Origin: Nitrosomonas sp.
GTDB lineage: Bacteria > Pseudomonadota > Gammaproteobacteria > Burkholderiales > Nitrosomonadaceae
Assembly: GCF_020852615.1 (NCBI RefSeq)
Contig: NZ_JADZAJ010000025.1
Span: 41,699-105,698 of the forward strand
Length of the DNA: 64,000 nucleotides
Reading direction: 5' to 3'
Shown here: in pieces, positions 19,984 to 31,160 of the stretch
Position numbering within the stretch: position 1 is the first letter of the stretch
How the letters are laid out: each line of letters opens with the position of its first letter
Program-made: the position numbers and the translations under genes
Notes under the pieces: model-generated
Told to the model about the DNA's origin: nothing
What the model saw: only the letters and a program-made list of their open reading frames with translations
The model's database searches: none

Positions 19984-20808
19984 ATGACGATACAGCCGGA
20001 AAATTTTCGCACACTAGGCGAATGGGCCCGGTTTCTCGGGGAAGTGGAAATTCCCGTACTGCGCAAAACCGCAAATGATCTGGCCACATTAAGAAAACTG
20101 GAATCCAGCCCCGGTGCCCGCAGTGTTGCCCAAATCATCAGGCGCGATCCACTCATGACAGTCAAGCTGCTGCGCCATCTGCAAAAACATAAGAACAAGC
20201 GGCAACAACAGGAAATCATGCAGGTTGAACAGGTACTGATCATGCTGGGTGTGGAAAACACGCTGGATCAGGTACCTGCGGAACCGCTTGTGGAAAATTT
20301 ACTGCAACACCATACCGCAGCACTGGTTCACCTGCTGCAGCGGATACACCGTGCGCATATCGCCTCCAACTATGCGTTCGAATGGGCCGTGCGCCTGCAC
20401 GACACCCATTTTGAGGAAATTCGCACCGCCGCACTGCTGTATGACATCACCGAAATGCTGCTGCGCTGCTTCGTCCCGGACAAAATGCTCGAAATCGACA
20501 CCATGCAGCAACAGGATAAATCGCTGCGCAGTGCCGCAGCCCAGAAAACCGTACTGGGCTTCACCGTATATGATTTACAGGACGTGCTGGTAGAAGCCTG
20601 GGCACTTCCCGGGCTGCTGATCATGCTGATGGATGAAGCGCATACTGCCCATCCACGGGTACGCAATGTCGTGCTGGCAGTCAATCTGGCCAGACACAGC
20701 ACCCACGGCTGGAATGATGCCGCCCTGCCGGATGATTATGCTGCAATCGGTGAACTGCTGCGTATCACGCCGGATGACGCCAAAATACTGGTACACGCCC
20801 ACGGCTGA
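19984..20808 (+). CDS. HDOD-domain protein (degenerate)
   Basis: A 274-residue soluble protein with an HDOD fold pattern: SVAQIIRRDPLMTVKLLRHLQKH, then EQVLIMLGVENTLDQV, then a helical core. The HD metal dyad expected in this fold is replaced (LLYDITEMLLRCF), so it is probably a non-catalytic signalling domain. It differs clearly from the HDOD protein at 3888 and is not a recent copy. GGAG lies 14 bases ahead of the ATG. It converges on cheB, but on the other strand, so it is not in the chemotaxis operon. Confidence 0.8.
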   Translation: MTIQPENFRTLGEWARFLGEVEIPVLRKTANDLATLRKLESSPGARSVAQIIRRDPLMTVKLLRHLQKHKNKRQQQEIMQVEQVLIMLGVENTLDQVPAEPLVENLLQHHTAALVHLLQRIHRAHIASNYAFEWAVRLHDTHFEEIRTAALLYDITEMLLRCFVPDKMLEIDTMQQQDKSLRSAAAQKTVLGFTVYDLQDVLVEAWALPGLLIMLMDEAHTAHPRVRNVVLAVNLARHSTHGWNDAALPDDYAAIGELLRITPDDAKILVHAHG

Positions 20809-20860
20809 TATGACTGACGCTGATACCGAAGATTACTGACACGGCTGAAAATGAAACTGC

Positions 20861-20892
20861 TGAAAACAAGCCCCGATCAGGGTATGTTTTCA
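20861..20892. terminator. Possible bidirectional terminator between the HDOD gene and cheB
   Basis: TGAAAACA and TGTTTTCA, with an inner CCC/GGG, can form a hairpin at the convergent ends. It overlaps the cheB stop codon. A two-base internal mismatch weakens it. Confidence 0.4.
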
Positions 20893-21969
20893 GATACGCA
20901 CAGCCTGTCTGACTGAACCGGCCAGCCTGGCCAGAATCCGTTTGGCCATATCCTGCAGCGGAACAATTTCATCGACAGCACCAATGGCAATCGCTTCTCT
21001 GGGCATGCCGAACACCACGCAACTGGTTTCATCCTGCGCCAGGTTATAGGCACCCGCATGATGCATATCGAGCATTCCCGCCGCCCCATCCCTGCCCATC
21101 CCCGTCAGAATCACACCAACCGCATTTTTCCCCGCGCACTGTGCAGCGGACTGGAACAGCACATCCACTGAGGGGCGATGGCGATTGACCGGATCTGCCT
21201 GGCTCAGTTCAGTCACGTAATTGGCACCGTTCTTTTTCAGCAGGAGATGGGAATGACCCGGTGCGATATACGCATGCCCCGGCAGCACCCGCTCACCCCC
21301 CTCCGCTTCCGTAACCCGGATTTTGCAGAGCCGGTCGAGCCGCTCGGCAAAGGAGCGGGTAAATCCCGGGGGCATATGCTGGGCAATCAGAATTCCCGGA
21401 CAATCCGGCGGCAGATGAACCAGCACATCCTTGATGGCTTCAGTACCCCCGGTGGATGCGCCGATAATGATCAGTTTCTCAGTGGAAATACCGTGATGCT
21501 GCGGCATCTGCACAATATTGCCATTCGCAGCATCATTACCGGCGGTAACCGGTGCCAGGCGACGGACATGCGCCATGCTGGCGGTACGGATCTTGCCGGC
21601 AATTTCATCTGCATAGGCTTCCAGACCATGGCGGATATCCATCTTGGGTTTCGCAACGAAATCGATTGCCCCCAGTTCCAGCGCCCGGAAGGTTGCTTCC
21701 GATCCCCGCTCGGTCAGCGTCGATACCATTACCACCGGCATCGGCCGCAATCGCATCAGTTTCTCCAGAAACTCCAGCCCGTCCATTTTTGGCATTTCCA
21801 CATCCAGTGTCAGTACATCCGGATTCAGTGTGCGAATCATTTCACGCGCCACCAGTGGATCAGGTGCTGCACCAATCACCTCCATATCCGGCCGGGTATT
21901 AATGATCTCGGTCAATAATTTTCGAATCAGGGCTGAATCATCGATGACGAGTACACTGATCTTCTTCAT
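20890..21969 (-). CDS. cheB: Chemotaxis protein-glutamate methylesterase CheB
   Basis: Removes methyl groups from chemoreceptors and deamidates them when phosphorylated by CheA. The 359-residue protein has an N-terminal receiver domain: acidic pair at 10-11 (VLVIDDSAL), phospho-acceptor D56 ([11 protein letters not shown]) and a lysine in FVAKPK. The C-terminal esterase domain has the catalytic Ser in [10 protein letters not shown], His in IAQHMPPGF and Asp in [23 protein letters not shown] before the ATG at 21969 decides the start, ten bases after cheD. It is the last gene of the che operon. Confidence 0.96.
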   Translation of the reverse strand: MKKISVLVIDDSALIRKLLTEIINTRPDMEVIGAAPDPLVAREMIRTLNPDVLTLDVEMPKMDGLEFLEKLMRLRPMPVVMVSTLTERGSEATFRALELGAIDFVAKPKMDIRHGLEAYADEIAGKIRTASMAHVRRLAPVTAGNDAANGNIVQMPQHHGISTEKLIIIGASTGGTEAIKDVLVHLPPDCPGILIAQHMPPGFTRSFAERLDRLCKIRVTEAEGGERVLPGHAYIAPGHSHLLLKKNGANYVTELSQADPVNRHRPSVDVLFQSAAQCAGKNAVGVILTGMGRDGAAGMLDMHHAGAYNLAQDETSCVVFGMPREAIAIGAVDEIVPLQDMAKRILARLAGSVRQAVRI

Positions 21970-21979
21970 GAGTTTCCTC

Positions 21980-22585
21980 TCAATTTTCACAAGTACCCGG
22001 CTGCGTTCCTGGCTGCGCCTCGGACAACAGTAACCGGCTGTAATTCTGCTCACGCTCGACGATGGTATCGTTACGCGATACATATAATTTCTTCTGCAAT
22101 ACCCGGCCGCTTCTGGGAAAGAAATGGATCTTGCGCGGATGGCTGCCTTCCAGGTCTGCCGCCAGAATCGGAATCCCCCGCTCTGCCAGATATTTTTTGA
22201 CAAACCGGGTATTCTGCGAACCGATCATTGAGGACACCATGGCACGCTGCACGTTACCGCCTCCAAACACCTTGGCAACCAGATTTTCCTTGCGTGCACC
22301 GTTTCCAAGCAGCTCACGAATCAGGATATCCATCGCATAGCTGCCAAAACGCGCACATTCCACCTGAAGCCCCTGGTCATTCTCCCCTTTGGGCAGCATA
22401 AAATGGTTCATTCCGCCCACCCCGCTCTGACTGTCGTAAATACAGGCTGAAACACAGGAACCCAGTACCGTGCTCAGCACCATATCCCGGGTGGTTACAA
22501 AATATTCTCCCGGCAGCAGCTTGACCGCATCAATATTCAAACGCTGATCAAAATAAAAACTTGAAGCAAATTGAGGATCAATCAT
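21980..22585 (-). CDS. cheD: Chemoreceptor glutamine deamidase CheD
   Basis: Deamidates specific glutamines on methyl-accepting chemotaxis proteins and so takes part in adaptation. The 201-residue protein carries the CheD hallmarks: [29 protein letters not shown] with the catalytic cysteine in GSCVSACI, and GGMNHFMLP with the catalytic histidine. AKVFGGGNV and [19 protein letters not shown] follow. TTGAGGATCA precedes the ATG. It lies between cheR and cheB, the common arrangement in betaproteobacteria. Confidence 0.95.
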   Translation of the reverse strand: MIDPQFASSFYFDQRLNIDAVKLLPGEYFVTTRDMVLSTVLGSCVSACIYDSQSGVGGMNHFMLPKGENDQGLQVECARFGSYAMDILIRELLGNGARKENLVAKVFGGGNVQRAMVSSMIGSQNTRFVKKYLAERGIPILAADLEGSHPRKIHFFPRSGRVLQKKLYVSRNDTIVEREQNYSRLLLSEAQPGTQPGTCEN

Positions 22586-22658
22586 GGCAGGATGGAATTA
22601 CCCGGTAGTTTGTCGAATTTGGCGCTGGTATGTACGCATGTCCCTGGCTCCGCCGTTC

Positions 22659-23510
22659 CTATTTCACCACCGGCCTGTAAACCGTCCGGTCGATGAGTCT
22701 GATCAGATCAGAGGCATGCTGAAACACTTCCGAATGGCCCATAAACAGCAATCCGTCGCGATTCAGCAGTGGTACGAATTTTTGCAGGATCCGGTATTGC
22801 GTCGGCTTATCAAAATAAATCATGACATTACGGCAGAAAATTGCATCGAAAGGCCCGCGCATCGGATATCTGGGATCCAGCAGATTGAGCGGCCTGAATG
22901 CGACCAGATCGCGCAGCTCCTGTCGCACCCGGACATAGCCGGCGGTACCGTTCTTTCCTTTAAGGAAGAATCGCCGGATTCTTTCGGGCGACATGGATTC
23001 CAGCTTGTCGAGGGAATAAACCCCCTCGCGCGCCACTGCCAGCACTTCGGTATCAATATCAGTTGCGAGAATCCGTACCGGTGGTTTCAGTGAATTAAAT
23101 GTCTCCACCATCGTCATCGCCATTGAATAGGGTTCTTCCCCGGTAGAAGCCGCACTGCACCAGAGTTTTACAGTCTGTCCGGGCTGCCGCTTTCTGACAT
23201 GTTCAGCCAGTATCGGGAAATGATGTTCCTCCCGAAAAAAAGAAGTCAGATTGGTAGTCAGTGCATTGACGAAAGACTCCCATTCCGTATCCCGGTTATC
23301 CCTCTCCAGACGTGCCAGATATTCACCAAATCCTCGCGCGCCGGTGGCACGCAAACGCCGTGACAGGCGGGTATACACCATCTCCTGGCGATTCTCGGCC
23401 AGTGCGATACCGGCCCGCGCGTAAATCATTTTCTTCACACAATCAAAATCCTGTGAAGAAAACGCATATTCACGGGTACTTTGTTCACCAGGAGCACGTG
23501 TATTCATCAT
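22659..23510 (-). CDS. cheR: Chemotaxis protein methyltransferase CheR
   Basis: Uses SAM to methylate glutamates on chemoreceptors. About 283 residues. The N-terminal CheR domain starts FSSQDFDCVKKMIYARAGI, and the catalytic domain has KLWCSAASTGEEPYS (SAM site), ILATDIDTEVL and FDAIFCRNVMIYFD. The C-terminal domain includes the beta-subdomain that in tethered CheRs binds a receptor C-terminal pentapeptide; both receptors next door end in such a peptide. The frame opens at 23534, overlapping the receptor gene by 16 bases; ATG at 23510 avoids most of the overlap but has no better ribosome-binding site. Confidence 0.95.
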   Translation of the reverse strand: MMNTRAPGEQSTREYAFSSQDFDCVKKMIYARAGIALAENRQEMVYTRLSRRLRATGARGFGEYLARLERDNRDTEWESFVNALTTNLTSFFREEHHFPILAEHVRKRQPGQTVKLWCSAASTGEEPYSMAMTMVETFNSLKPPVRILATDIDTEVLAVAREGVYSLDKLESMSPERIRRFFLKGKNGTAGYVRVRQELRDLVAFRPLNLLDPRYPMRGPFDAIFCRNVMIYFDKPTQYRILQKFVPLLNRDGLLFMGHSEVFQHASDLIRLIDRTVYRPVVK

Positions 23511-23518
23511 ATTCAGCG

Positions 23519-25849
23519 TCAGAACTCTTCCCATTCTTCTCTGGTGCCGGCAGAAGCCGATGCAACAGCGCTCCTGGCAACTGCTTTTTTCCGGCTTTGG
23601 GCTTGTGGCAGGCGTTCAACGTTGGTTGCCCGGTTGGGACCGCGCCGCTCGACGAATGGCTGGCTGTCCGTATAAGCCACAGCCACCCCGTGCTCCAGTT
23701 TGAATGCCGCCACCGCACGGGACAGCTGGTCTGCCTGTTCGCGCATGGATTCAGAAGCGGCTGCCGCTTCTTCCACCAGCGCCGCATTCTGTTGCGTGAT
23801 CTCGTCCATCTGCGTAATCGCCTGATTGACCTGCTCGATCCCCAGACTCTGTTCCTGTGAAGCAGCGGAAATCTCGCCCATGATGTCGGTCACGCGCTTG
23901 ACTGACAGCACCACTTCCTCCATCGTCCTGCCGGCCTGATCGACCAGCTGGGTGCCATCTTCCACCTTGTGCACCGAGTTATTGATCAATTCCTTGATTT
24001 CTTTAGCGGCAGCTGCCGAACGCTGTGCCAGCGTGCGCACTTCCGTTGCCACCACGGCAAATCCGCGCCCCTGTTCACCGGCACGTGCCGCTTCCACCGC
24101 CGCATTCAGCGCCAGAATGTTGGTCTGGAAGGCAATGCCGTCAATTACGCTGATAATGTCGACAATCTTCTTCGAACTATCATTGATCGCACTCATGGTC
24201 TGTACCACCTGACTGACGACCTCGCCACCTTTCACCGCCACATCAGAAGCCGAAGCGGCCAGCTGATTGGCCTGACGGGCATTGTCCGCATTCTGCTTCA
24301 CCGTCGAGGTCAGTTCCTCCATGCTGGCGGCAGTTTTCTCCAGATTGGCCGCCTGTTGCTCAGTCCGGTGGGAAAGATCGGTATTGCCATCGGCAATCTC
24401 TTTCGAAGCGGTGGTAATCAGCCCGGTGGCATCCTTGATCTGCCGGACAATATTGGCCAGCTGCCCCACGGTGATATTGGCATCATCCTTCATGGTGGCG
24501 AACATACCCTGATATTCATGCATGATTTTCTGAGTCAGGTCTCCCTCCGCCAGCGCATCCATAATGCGGATGACATCCTCCAGCCCCTGGGAAATGCTTT
24601 CCATCAGCCGGTTGATTTCTTCCGCCAGTTGCCGCAAAAATCCTTCCTTGCCGGCCAGCGTCAGGCGTTTGCTGAAATCCCCTGTCACGCCTGCCTGGAC
24701 AATCTCCATGACTTCCTTTTCAACCGTCAGCTCCTGCGTGCGGTCACGCCATTCGATTACTGATCCCGCCTGTTCTCCCGATTCACTGGTCACCGGTATC
24801 AGAGTCAGCGAATAGGTCCGCTCTCCAACCCTGACATTATCAATCTGCTGCTGTCCGGTCAGATCTCGCAGGTGATTCTGTAATGATTGACGTATTTTCT
24901 GTTCAGCCGCTTCATTCACCAGAATTTCCCGCACCATCCGGTTCATGAAAATAATTGTTCCGGTATTGTCCGCAATCATGACGGCGGAAGTGGCAATATC
25001 CAGCGCGTTACGTACCCGCAGGTTTTCCATGTTCATGCGTTTGGTTTCGGTAAAATCGATCCCCGCCCGAATCTGCATGGACTTGAGTGCCTCGGTCAGC
25101 CGCCCGATCTCATCATGACGATGGATGGTAATCTGGCTGGTGTAATCCCCCTGCGCCATTTTGTCCAGATGATGAATCATGGCATTCACCGGCCGATGAA
25201 TGGCGTGATACAACAGCCCGCCCAGCACAGCTGCCAGACAGGTACTCAACCCCATCCCGGCAAATGCCAGATCCGGCTGGCCCTGCATCATCAGCCAGGC
25301 GGAACCCGCCATAACCAGCAACGGTACCGTGCCCAATCCGGCGATCCGTGTTTTCAGGCCGAGATGGCGGAATTTCCCGCGCAATGATCCCAGCCAGCTA
25401 TCCGCCACCACCTCTCCGGCGACAATGCGCACCTTTGCCGTACCCTCACGCATCTGGCGATAGAGCATCTCGGCCGCCTGAATCTGCTCACGCGACGGCT
25501 TACTGCGCACGGACATATGTCCGGTCACCTTGCCCTGTTCCCTGACGGGCGTTACATTGGCATATACCCAGTAACAGCTGCCATCTTTGGAACGGTTTTT
25601 GACCATCCCGCTCCACGGCTTGCCCTGTCTGATCGTCTGCCAGAAATCAGCAAACGCCTCCTGTGGCATATCCGGATGGCGGATGATGTTATGCGCCTGT
25701 CCAATCAGTTCCTGCTCAGTGAAACCACTCATTCTGACAAATGGCTCGTTGATATAGGTAATGACCCCTTTGGCCGTAGTCCTGGAAACGAGAAATTCTC
25801 CATCCCGCATCTCATGCTCCACGTTGGTCACCGGCATATTGACCCGCAT
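23519..25849 (-). CDS. PAS-containing methyl-accepting chemotaxis protein (Aer-like)
   Basis: A 776-residue chemoreceptor. It opens with an Aer-type PAS domain (about 15-115; [34 protein letters not shown]), which in relatives senses redox through FAD. Two hydrophobic segments follow (about 175-215), then a HAMP domain ([18 protein letters not shown]). A second PAS-like region (about 285-385) comes before the long cytoplasmic signalling half with the hairpin tip [23 protein letters not shown]. The last residues are EEWEEF, a likely CheR-binding pentapeptide. GAGGAAGG precedes the start. Its signalling half is nearly identical to that of the next receptor upstream in the operon. Confidence 0.93.
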   Translation of the reverse strand: MRVNMPVTNVEHEMRDGEFLVSRTTAKGVITYINEPFVRMSGFTEQELIGQAHNIIRHPDMPQEAFADFWQTIRQGKPWSGMVKNRSKDGSCYWVYANVTPVREQGKVTGHMSVRSKPSREQIQAAEMLYRQMREGTAKVRIVAGEVVADSWLGSLRGKFRHLGLKTRIAGLGTVPLLVMAGSAWLMMQGQPDLAFAGMGLSTCLAAVLGGLLYHAIHRPVNAMIHHLDKMAQGDYTSQITIHRHDEIGRLTEALKSMQIRAGIDFTETKRMNMENLRVRNALDIATSAVMIADNTGTIIFMNRMVREILVNEAAEQKIRQSLQNHLRDLTGQQQIDNVRVGERTYSLTLIPVTSESGEQAGSVIEWRDRTQELTVEKEVMEIVQAGVTGDFSKRLTLAGKEGFLRQLAEEINRLMESISQGLEDVIRIMDALAEGDLTQKIMHEYQGMFATMKDDANITVGQLANIVRQIKDATGLITTASKEIADGNTDLSHRTEQQAANLEKTAASMEELTSTVKQNADNARQANQLAASASDVAVKGGEVVSQVVQTMSAINDSSKKIVDIISVIDGIAFQTNILALNAAVEAARAGEQGRGFAVVATEVRTLAQRSAAAAKEIKELINNSVHKVEDGTQLVDQAGRTMEEVVLSVKRVTDIMGEISAASQEQSLGIEQVNQAITQMDEITQQNAALVEEAAAASESMREQADQLSRAVAAFKLEHGVAVAYTDSQPFVERRGPNRATNVERLPQAQSRKKAVARSAVASASAGTREEWEEF

Positions 25850-26034
25850 AATCCTTCCTCAGTAAATTATATTATTCGTTGAAACACTGCTCCGCTTTCG
25901 CGAACCGCAACCACCCTCTTCTTTTTCACGGGCAGGAATCACCCTCTCGTCTTCGCGGGCAGTGAAGCGGCGTGGTAATCCATAAACCCCTTCCTGTTTA
26001 TTCAGGTAAAGGAAGGCATGCATCCTGTTTCATG

Positions 26035-28290
26035 TCAGAACTCTTCCCAGTCGCCATCCGTTCCGGTTGGAACAGAGGAGGATGTCCCGGAGGAAGCGGC
26101 TTTTCGGTGGCTCCTTGCTTGCGGCAGGCGCTCAACGTTGGTCGCCCGGTTGGGGCCGCGCCGTTCAACCAGCGGTGAGCCGGCCGTCTGCGCCAATGTC
26201 ATGCCCTGTTCCAGCTTGAATGCTGCCACCGCACGGGACAGCTGTTCTGCCTGTTCGCGCATGGATTCGGAAGCGGCTGCCGCTTCTTCCACCAGCGCCG
26301 CATTCTGTTGCGTGATCTCGTCCATCTGCGTAATCGCCTGATTGACCTGTTCGATCCCCTGGCTCTGTTCCTGTGAAGCGGCCGAAATCTCGCCCATGAT
26401 GTCGGTCACACGCTTGACCGACATCACCACTTCCTCCATCGTCCTGCCGGCCTGATCGACCAGCTGGGTGCCATCTTCCACCTTGTGCACTGAATTGCTG
26501 ATCAGCTCCTTGATTTCCCGGGCGGCGGCTGCCGAACGCTGTGCCAGTGTGCGCACTTCCGTTGCCACCACGGCAAATCCGCGCCCCTGTTCACCGGCAC
26601 GTGCCGCTTCCACCGCCGCATTCAGCGCAAGGATATTGGTCTGGAAGGCAATGCCGTCAATTACGCTGATAATGTCGACAATCTTCTTCGAACTGTCATT
26701 GATCGCACTCATGGTCTGTACCACCTGACTGACGACCTCACCGCCTTTCACCGCCACATCGGAAGCCGAAGCTGCCAGCTGATTGGCCTGACGGGCATTG
26801 TCAGCATTCTGCTTCACCGTCGAGGTCAGTTCCTCCATGCTGGCGGCGGTTTCTTCCAGATTGGCCGCCTGCTCTTCAGTACGTTGTGACAAATCCGAAT
26901 TGCCGTCAGCAATTTCTTTTGAAGCAGTGGTAATCAGCCCGGTGGCATCCTTGATCTGCCGGACGATATTGGACAGCTGTCCCACCGTCACATTTGCATC
27001 ATCCTTCATGGTGGCAAACATACCCTGGTATTCCCGCGTGATCTTCTGGGTCAGATCCCCCTCCGCCAGCGCATCCATAATGCGGATGACATCCTCCAGG
27101 CTGGTTTCACAGGTTTGCATCAACTGATTGAGATTGCTTACCATGGCATGGAACTCATACTGGTATTTGCCGGCATCGCCCCGGCGGGAGAAATCACCTG
27201 CCACTGCCCCTTCCACCAGATATTTGATTTCGTTATTAACCGCCTGCATACCGGCCTTGACCTTGTCCATTGCTTCAGTCACTTTTGCTTTCTCACCGGG
27301 CAGGCGATCCATATCTACTGACAGATCCCCCTGTGCATAACGTGTAACAATTTCGACTATCCGCATTTTGACGGCAATATGGGCTGCCACCAGATCATTG
27401 ACGGTGCTGGCAATTTCACCGTAGCTGCCTGGAAATTTACTGGCAGGAATCCGATAACTGATTACACCTGCTTCGTGTTGCTGCTGCATTTTCTTCTGGG
27501 CAGCGGTAAAGCTGTTCAAGACATCCACCATCTTGTGCATTGATCTCAACAGCACGGAAATTTCATCGTGCCCGGTTATTTCAATGTGCTGATCCAGATG
27601 CCCGTTGGCAATGCCATCCGCGACCTGCACAGCCTGACTGATCGAACGGCTGATACCACGGATCAGCACAAAACCCATCCCGCCCGCCAGCAGAATGCCC
27701 AGCGTAACCAGAATGATGGTGGTAAAAATCATCTGGGTAGCATTGGCCTGTGATGCTTCATATTCCTGCGAAACCATGTCCTCCTGCATTTTTACCAGCT
27801 TCAATAACGCAGTAAAAAGCACATCATATTTAGGTACAACATCTGTAGTCGCGTGAGTCATGGCTCTATCAAAATCACCCTTGATTGCCAGATCAAGAGT
27901 CACGTTGCGTGCAACCTGATAAGACTTCCACAGCTCAACAAAACGATTGGCAAGTATCTGTTCTTCCGGAACAATTTTTGTGAGATTGTATTGCCGCCAG
28001 TGCTCCCCAAGCTCGGCATCATCACTGATAATTTGTGTTGCCCGCTGCCGTGCACCATCGCTATCGCGCAGATTGGCTGCCAGCAGTGCACTAACGCGTA
28101 TCCGCTGCAGCGCGACCATAATGCTTGAAAAATGCTCAAGAGCTATCACCCGGTCTTCATAGATCGATTCCAGTTTTGCTTTAGACTGATACGAACCGTA
28201 CAGCCCTATCGCCCCCATACTGACCAGCGCGATGGACAGCAGACCAATCATAAGAATCAGCCGTGATTTGATCGTCATGTTCTGCAACAT
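26035..28290 (-). CDS. Methyl-accepting chemotaxis protein with periplasmic sensor (Tar/Tsr-like)
   Basis: A 751-residue transmembrane receptor. TM1 is at about 10-30 ([22 protein letters not shown]), then comes a four-helix-bundle type periplasmic sensor to about 185, then TM2 ([24 protein letters not shown]). HAMP ([18 protein letters not shown]) is followed by further HAMP-like repeats (GDLSVDM, GDFSRRG, GDLTQKI) that lengthen the stalk. The signalling hairpin tip is the same as in its neighbour, and the protein ends GDWEEF. GGGAG precedes the ATG. The ligand is unknown. About the last 320 residues are almost the same as those of the PAS receptor next to it. Confidence 0.94.
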   Translation of the reverse strand: MLQNMTIKSRLILMIGLLSIALVSMGAIGLYGSYQSKAKLESIYEDRVIALEHFSSIMVALQRIRVSALLAANLRDSDGARQRATQIISDDAELGEHWRQYNLTKIVPEEQILANRFVELWKSYQVARNVTLDLAIKGDFDRAMTHATTDVVPKYDVLFTALLKLVKMQEDMVSQEYEASQANATQMIFTTIILVTLGILLAGGMGFVLIRGISRSISQAVQVADGIANGHLDQHIEITGHDEISVLLRSMHKMVDVLNSFTAAQKKMQQQHEAGVISYRIPASKFPGSYGEIASTVNDLVAAHIAVKMRIVEIVTRYAQGDLSVDMDRLPGEKAKVTEAMDKVKAGMQAVNNEIKYLVEGAVAGDFSRRGDAGKYQYEFHAMVSNLNQLMQTCETSLEDVIRIMDALAEGDLTQKITREYQGMFATMKDDANVTVGQLSNIVRQIKDATGLITTASKEIADGNSDLSQRTEEQAANLEETAASMEELTSTVKQNADNARQANQLAASASDVAVKGGEVVSQVVQTMSAINDSSKKIVDIISVIDGIAFQTNILALNAAVEAARAGEQGRGFAVVATEVRTLAQRSAAAAREIKELISNSVHKVEDGTQLVDQAGRTMEEVVMSVKRVTDIMGEISAASQEQSQGIEQVNQAITQMDEITQQNAALVEEAAAASESMREQAEQLSRAVAAFKLEQGMTLAQTAGSPLVERRGPNRATNVERLPQARSHRKAASSGTSSSVPTGTDGDWEEF

Positions 28291-28361
28291 TTTTTCTCCC
28301 GATTTAAGTGACTTGCCTTGAAAATGATTAATATTTTGTTCCGGGGAGCTGATCCATCCGG

Positions 28362-28877
28362 TTATTTTGCTGCCTGTTCCAGAATGCCCATATCCGGGCT
28401 GCTCATAAGCCTCTCGATATCCACCAGAATCAGCATGCGCGCTTCCACGGTACCCAGTCCGATGATGTATTCGGTATCAATCACTCCGCCAAACTCCGGG
28501 GCAGGGCGCAGCTGTTCGGTATCCAGATTGATGACATCGGAAACACCATCCACCACGATGCCAATGACGCGTCCGGACAGGTTCAGGATGATGACTACGG
28601 TGAACTGGCCGTAGAGCGCTTCACCGAGGTTGAACTTGATACGCATATCAACGATCGGCACGATGACACCGCGCAGATTGATGACCCCCTTGATAAATTC
28701 GGGGGCATTGGCGATGCGGGTAATAGCGTCATACCCGCGAATTTCCTGGACCTTGAGGATCTCGATACCGTATTCCTCTTTTCCCAGCCGGAAAATCAGG
28801 AATTCGCTGCTGGCAAGATTTCTGACCGGATTAAGTGATTCGCCTGTATTAGCAGCTGCGGCTTGGGTCAACAACAT
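28362..28877 (-). CDS. cheW: Chemotaxis coupling protein CheW
   Basis: CheW links receptors to the kinase CheA in the signalling array. The 171-residue protein has the CheW fold signatures: [24 protein letters not shown], then [25 protein letters not shown] and [13 protein letters not shown]. An in-frame ATG 24 codons upstream (28949) has no ribosome-binding site, whereas GAGGAG lies seven bases before the ATG at 28877; the shorter form is therefore chosen and agrees with the family length. It lies 75 bases after cheA and 71 before the first receptor gene. Confidence 0.95.
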   Translation of the reverse strand: MLLTQAAAANTGESLNPVRNLASSEFLIFRLGKEEYGIEILKVQEIRGYDAITRIANAPEFIKGVINLRGVIVPIVDMRIKFNLGEALYGQFTVVIILNLSGRVIGIVVDGVSDVINLDTEQLRPAPEFGGVIDTEYIIGLGTVEARMLILVDIERLMSSPDMGILEQAAK

Positions 28878-28952
28878 GGTTTGCTCCTCAGTAAAGTGCA
28901 CGAATTGGGTAGCTGTTTTAACGGCTGTTCCCACAGAAATTTGATCCATTTA

Positions 28953-31160
28953 TTACGCGGCATGGACCATTCTCTGTTTCGTGACGTTGACCAGCCCCAC
29001 GGCGTCGAGGATCAGGGCAACGCTGCCATCCCCCATGATGGTGGCACCCGACACCCCGGCCACCCGGCGATAATTGCTTTCCAGACTCTTGATCACCACC
29101 TGATGCTGGCCGACCAGCGTATCGACAAACATGGCGGCTTTGCTACCTTCGGCATCGAGGATCACCAGAATGCCCTCATGGATGTTTTTGACAGCCGGTT
29201 CCAGACTGAAAATTTCATGCAGGGCAATCACCGGCAGGTATTCTCCGCGCACCTGTACCACACGCCCCTGGCCTTGTATGGTGCGGATGTCCTCCGCAGC
29301 AGGCTTAAGTGATTCAGTGATATAGGCCAGCGGGATGATGAACATCTGATCCCCCACGGCAACCGACAGGCCATCCAGTATGGCGAGCGTCAGCGGCAGG
29401 CGGATCGAAATCTTCGTTCCCTTCCCGGTAACCGAGTCGATTTCCACCCGTCCGCCGAGTCCCTCGATATTGCGTCTGACCACATCCATGCCTACACCAC
29501 GACCGGAGACATCTGTCACCACATCGGCAGTGGAAAAACCGGCCTCGAAAATCAGCATCCACACTTCCTGATCACTCATGTGTTCATTCACAGACAGGCC
29601 GCGATCACACGCTTTGGCCAGGATTTTTTCGCGATTGAGCCCGCCACCGTCATCTGATACTTCAATCACAACGCTGCCGCCCTGATGCGATGCCCGCAGC
29701 GTAATCGTGCCGCGTTCAGGTTTGCCCGCGACCTTTCTTTTTTCCGGTGCTTCAATGCCATGATCCAGACTGTTGCGAATCAGATGCGTCAGCGGATCGG
29801 TAATTTTTTCAATCAGCCCTTTATCCAGCTCGGTACCTTCACCCACCGTTTTAAGCTCAACCTGCTTGTTAAGCTTGGAAGCAACATCTCTGACGACTCG
29901 CGGGAACCGACTGAATACAAAACTGATGGGCATCATGCGGATCGACATGACCGCTTCCTGCAGGTCACGGGTATTGCGTTCCAGCTGATTGAGACCGTTG
30001 AGCAGTTTTTCAAAAATGACCGGGTCAATCTGGCTCGCGGTTTGAGCCAGCATGGCCTGGGTAATCACCAGTTCCCCGACCAGATTGATCATTTGATCCA
30101 CTTTTTCAACGCTGACACGAATCGAGGAAGATTCGCTGTTTGCATTGGCCTGATCTGCTGAAGGTTTCTGTTTCGCGCGTGGCGCACCAATAACTTCGGC
30201 CACCTGTTTTACTTCGGATTTCGCCGTGTTTTCCGGACTGTCTGAGCTGATAACACCGGATGCTGCCGGTGTTGCGATCCTGGCCTGTGGCTCAGTCTGT
30301 TCAGATAAGACAGGCTGGGTACGCGCCATCACGGGCGATTGCTCAGGCGCGCTTTCGATAACGGGTTCAGGTGTCTCAGGTGTAACGGCGGCCAATGGCG
30401 AGCTGCCTGCTGTTTTTTCAGCTTCTCTGATGAGCAGACTGGCAGGATCAACCAGAAAAGCCAGCGTTTCCCACACATCTTCTTCACTCATCGGCGTGGA
30501 AAGCTGCAAGGTACAAATCGCCACGTTGGCCGGATCGGATAAATTTTCCACCTCCCCAAGCCGCTCCAGATCGAGCATCAGCTTATCCATCACCGGCTGA
30601 GCCAGATTGGTACAGTCAAATTCGATCCGGTAGGTAATTCCCCCTTTTACCGCTGGAACCGATGCAGATGCTTCAGCAGCAGAAACCAGGGCCGAAACCG
30701 GCATTTGTTCTGCCGCAACCGGGACAGATGGTTCGGCTGGCGCGGATTGTGCTGCTGTATGACTGCTGCCGGTATCCATTTCCAGCTCTTTCAATTCCCG
30801 GTTAACCGCTTCCACTTCTGCCGGATCAGCCGAACCACTGCCTTTATGTCCATCAAGCTGATGTCTCAGTACATCTCTGGCATGCAGAAAAGCATCCACC
30901 ATTTCAGCACGCAGGACGAGCTCATTTTTGCGCAGCCGGTCCAGCAGCGATTCCAGCACATGAGTCAGCCCCGCCATATCAGTAAAGCCGAACGTACCCG
31001 CGCCCCCTTTGATGGAGTGCGCCACACGAAAGATCGCATTCAAATCTTCCGGGTCAGGTGACTGAATATCCAGCCTGAGCAGGCGTGTTTCCATCTCTGC
31101 CAGCAGCTCACCTGCTTCTTCAAAAAATATCTGATAAAACTGCTCGAGATCAGTACTCAT
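28953..31160 (-). CDS. cheA: Chemotaxis histidine kinase CheA
   Basis: Central kinase of chemotaxis, phosphorylating CheB and, presumably, a CheY encoded elsewhere. The 735 residues contain a P1 phosphotransfer domain with H48 in AHSIKGGAGTFG, and a long low-complexity linker (Ala/Pro/Glu-rich, about 130-340) that includes a possible P2-like segment. The P3 dimerisation helix contains LVGELVITQAML. The P4 ATPase has N box LIRNSLDHGIE, G1 VSDDGGGLN and G2 GRGVGMDVV. A CheW-like P5 domain ends at HQVVIKSLESNYRR. AGGAG five bases before the ATG is a good site. It is the first gene of the operon. Confidence 0.96.
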   Translation of the reverse strand: MSTDLEQFYQIFFEEAGELLAEMETRLLRLDIQSPDPEDLNAIFRVAHSIKGGAGTFGFTDMAGLTHVLESLLDRLRKNELVLRAEMVDAFLHARDVLRHQLDGHKGSGSADPAEVEAVNRELKELEMDTGSSHTAAQSAPAEPSVPVAAEQMPVSALVSAAEASASVPAVKGGITYRIEFDCTNLAQPVMDKLMLDLERLGEVENLSDPANVAICTLQLSTPMSEEDVWETLAFLVDPASLLIREAEKTAGSSPLAAVTPETPEPVIESAPEQSPVMARTQPVLSEQTEPQARIATPAASGVISSDSPENTAKSEVKQVAEVIGAPRAKQKPSADQANANSESSSIRVSVEKVDQMINLVGELVITQAMLAQTASQIDPVIFEKLLNGLNQLERNTRDLQEAVMSIRMMPISFVFSRFPRVVRDVASKLNKQVELKTVGEGTELDKGLIEKITDPLTHLIRNSLDHGIEAPEKRKVAGKPERGTITLRASHQGGSVVIEVSDDGGGLNREKILAKACDRGLSVNEHMSDQEVWMLIFEAGFSTADVVTDVSGRGVGMDVVRRNIEGLGGRVEIDSVTGKGTKISIRLPLTLAILDGLSVAVGDQMFIIPLAYITESLKPAAEDIRTIQGQGRVVQVRGEYLPVIALHEIFSLEPAVKNIHEGILVILDAEGSKAAMFVDTLVGQHQVVIKSLESNYRRVAGVSGATIMGDGSVALILDAVGLVNVTKQRMVHAA

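Noticed and set aside
23969..24763. 264-codon open frame on the plus strand opposite the PAS receptor
   Set aside because: An antisense shadow of the conserved receptor signalling domain; similar frames appear opposite the second receptor.
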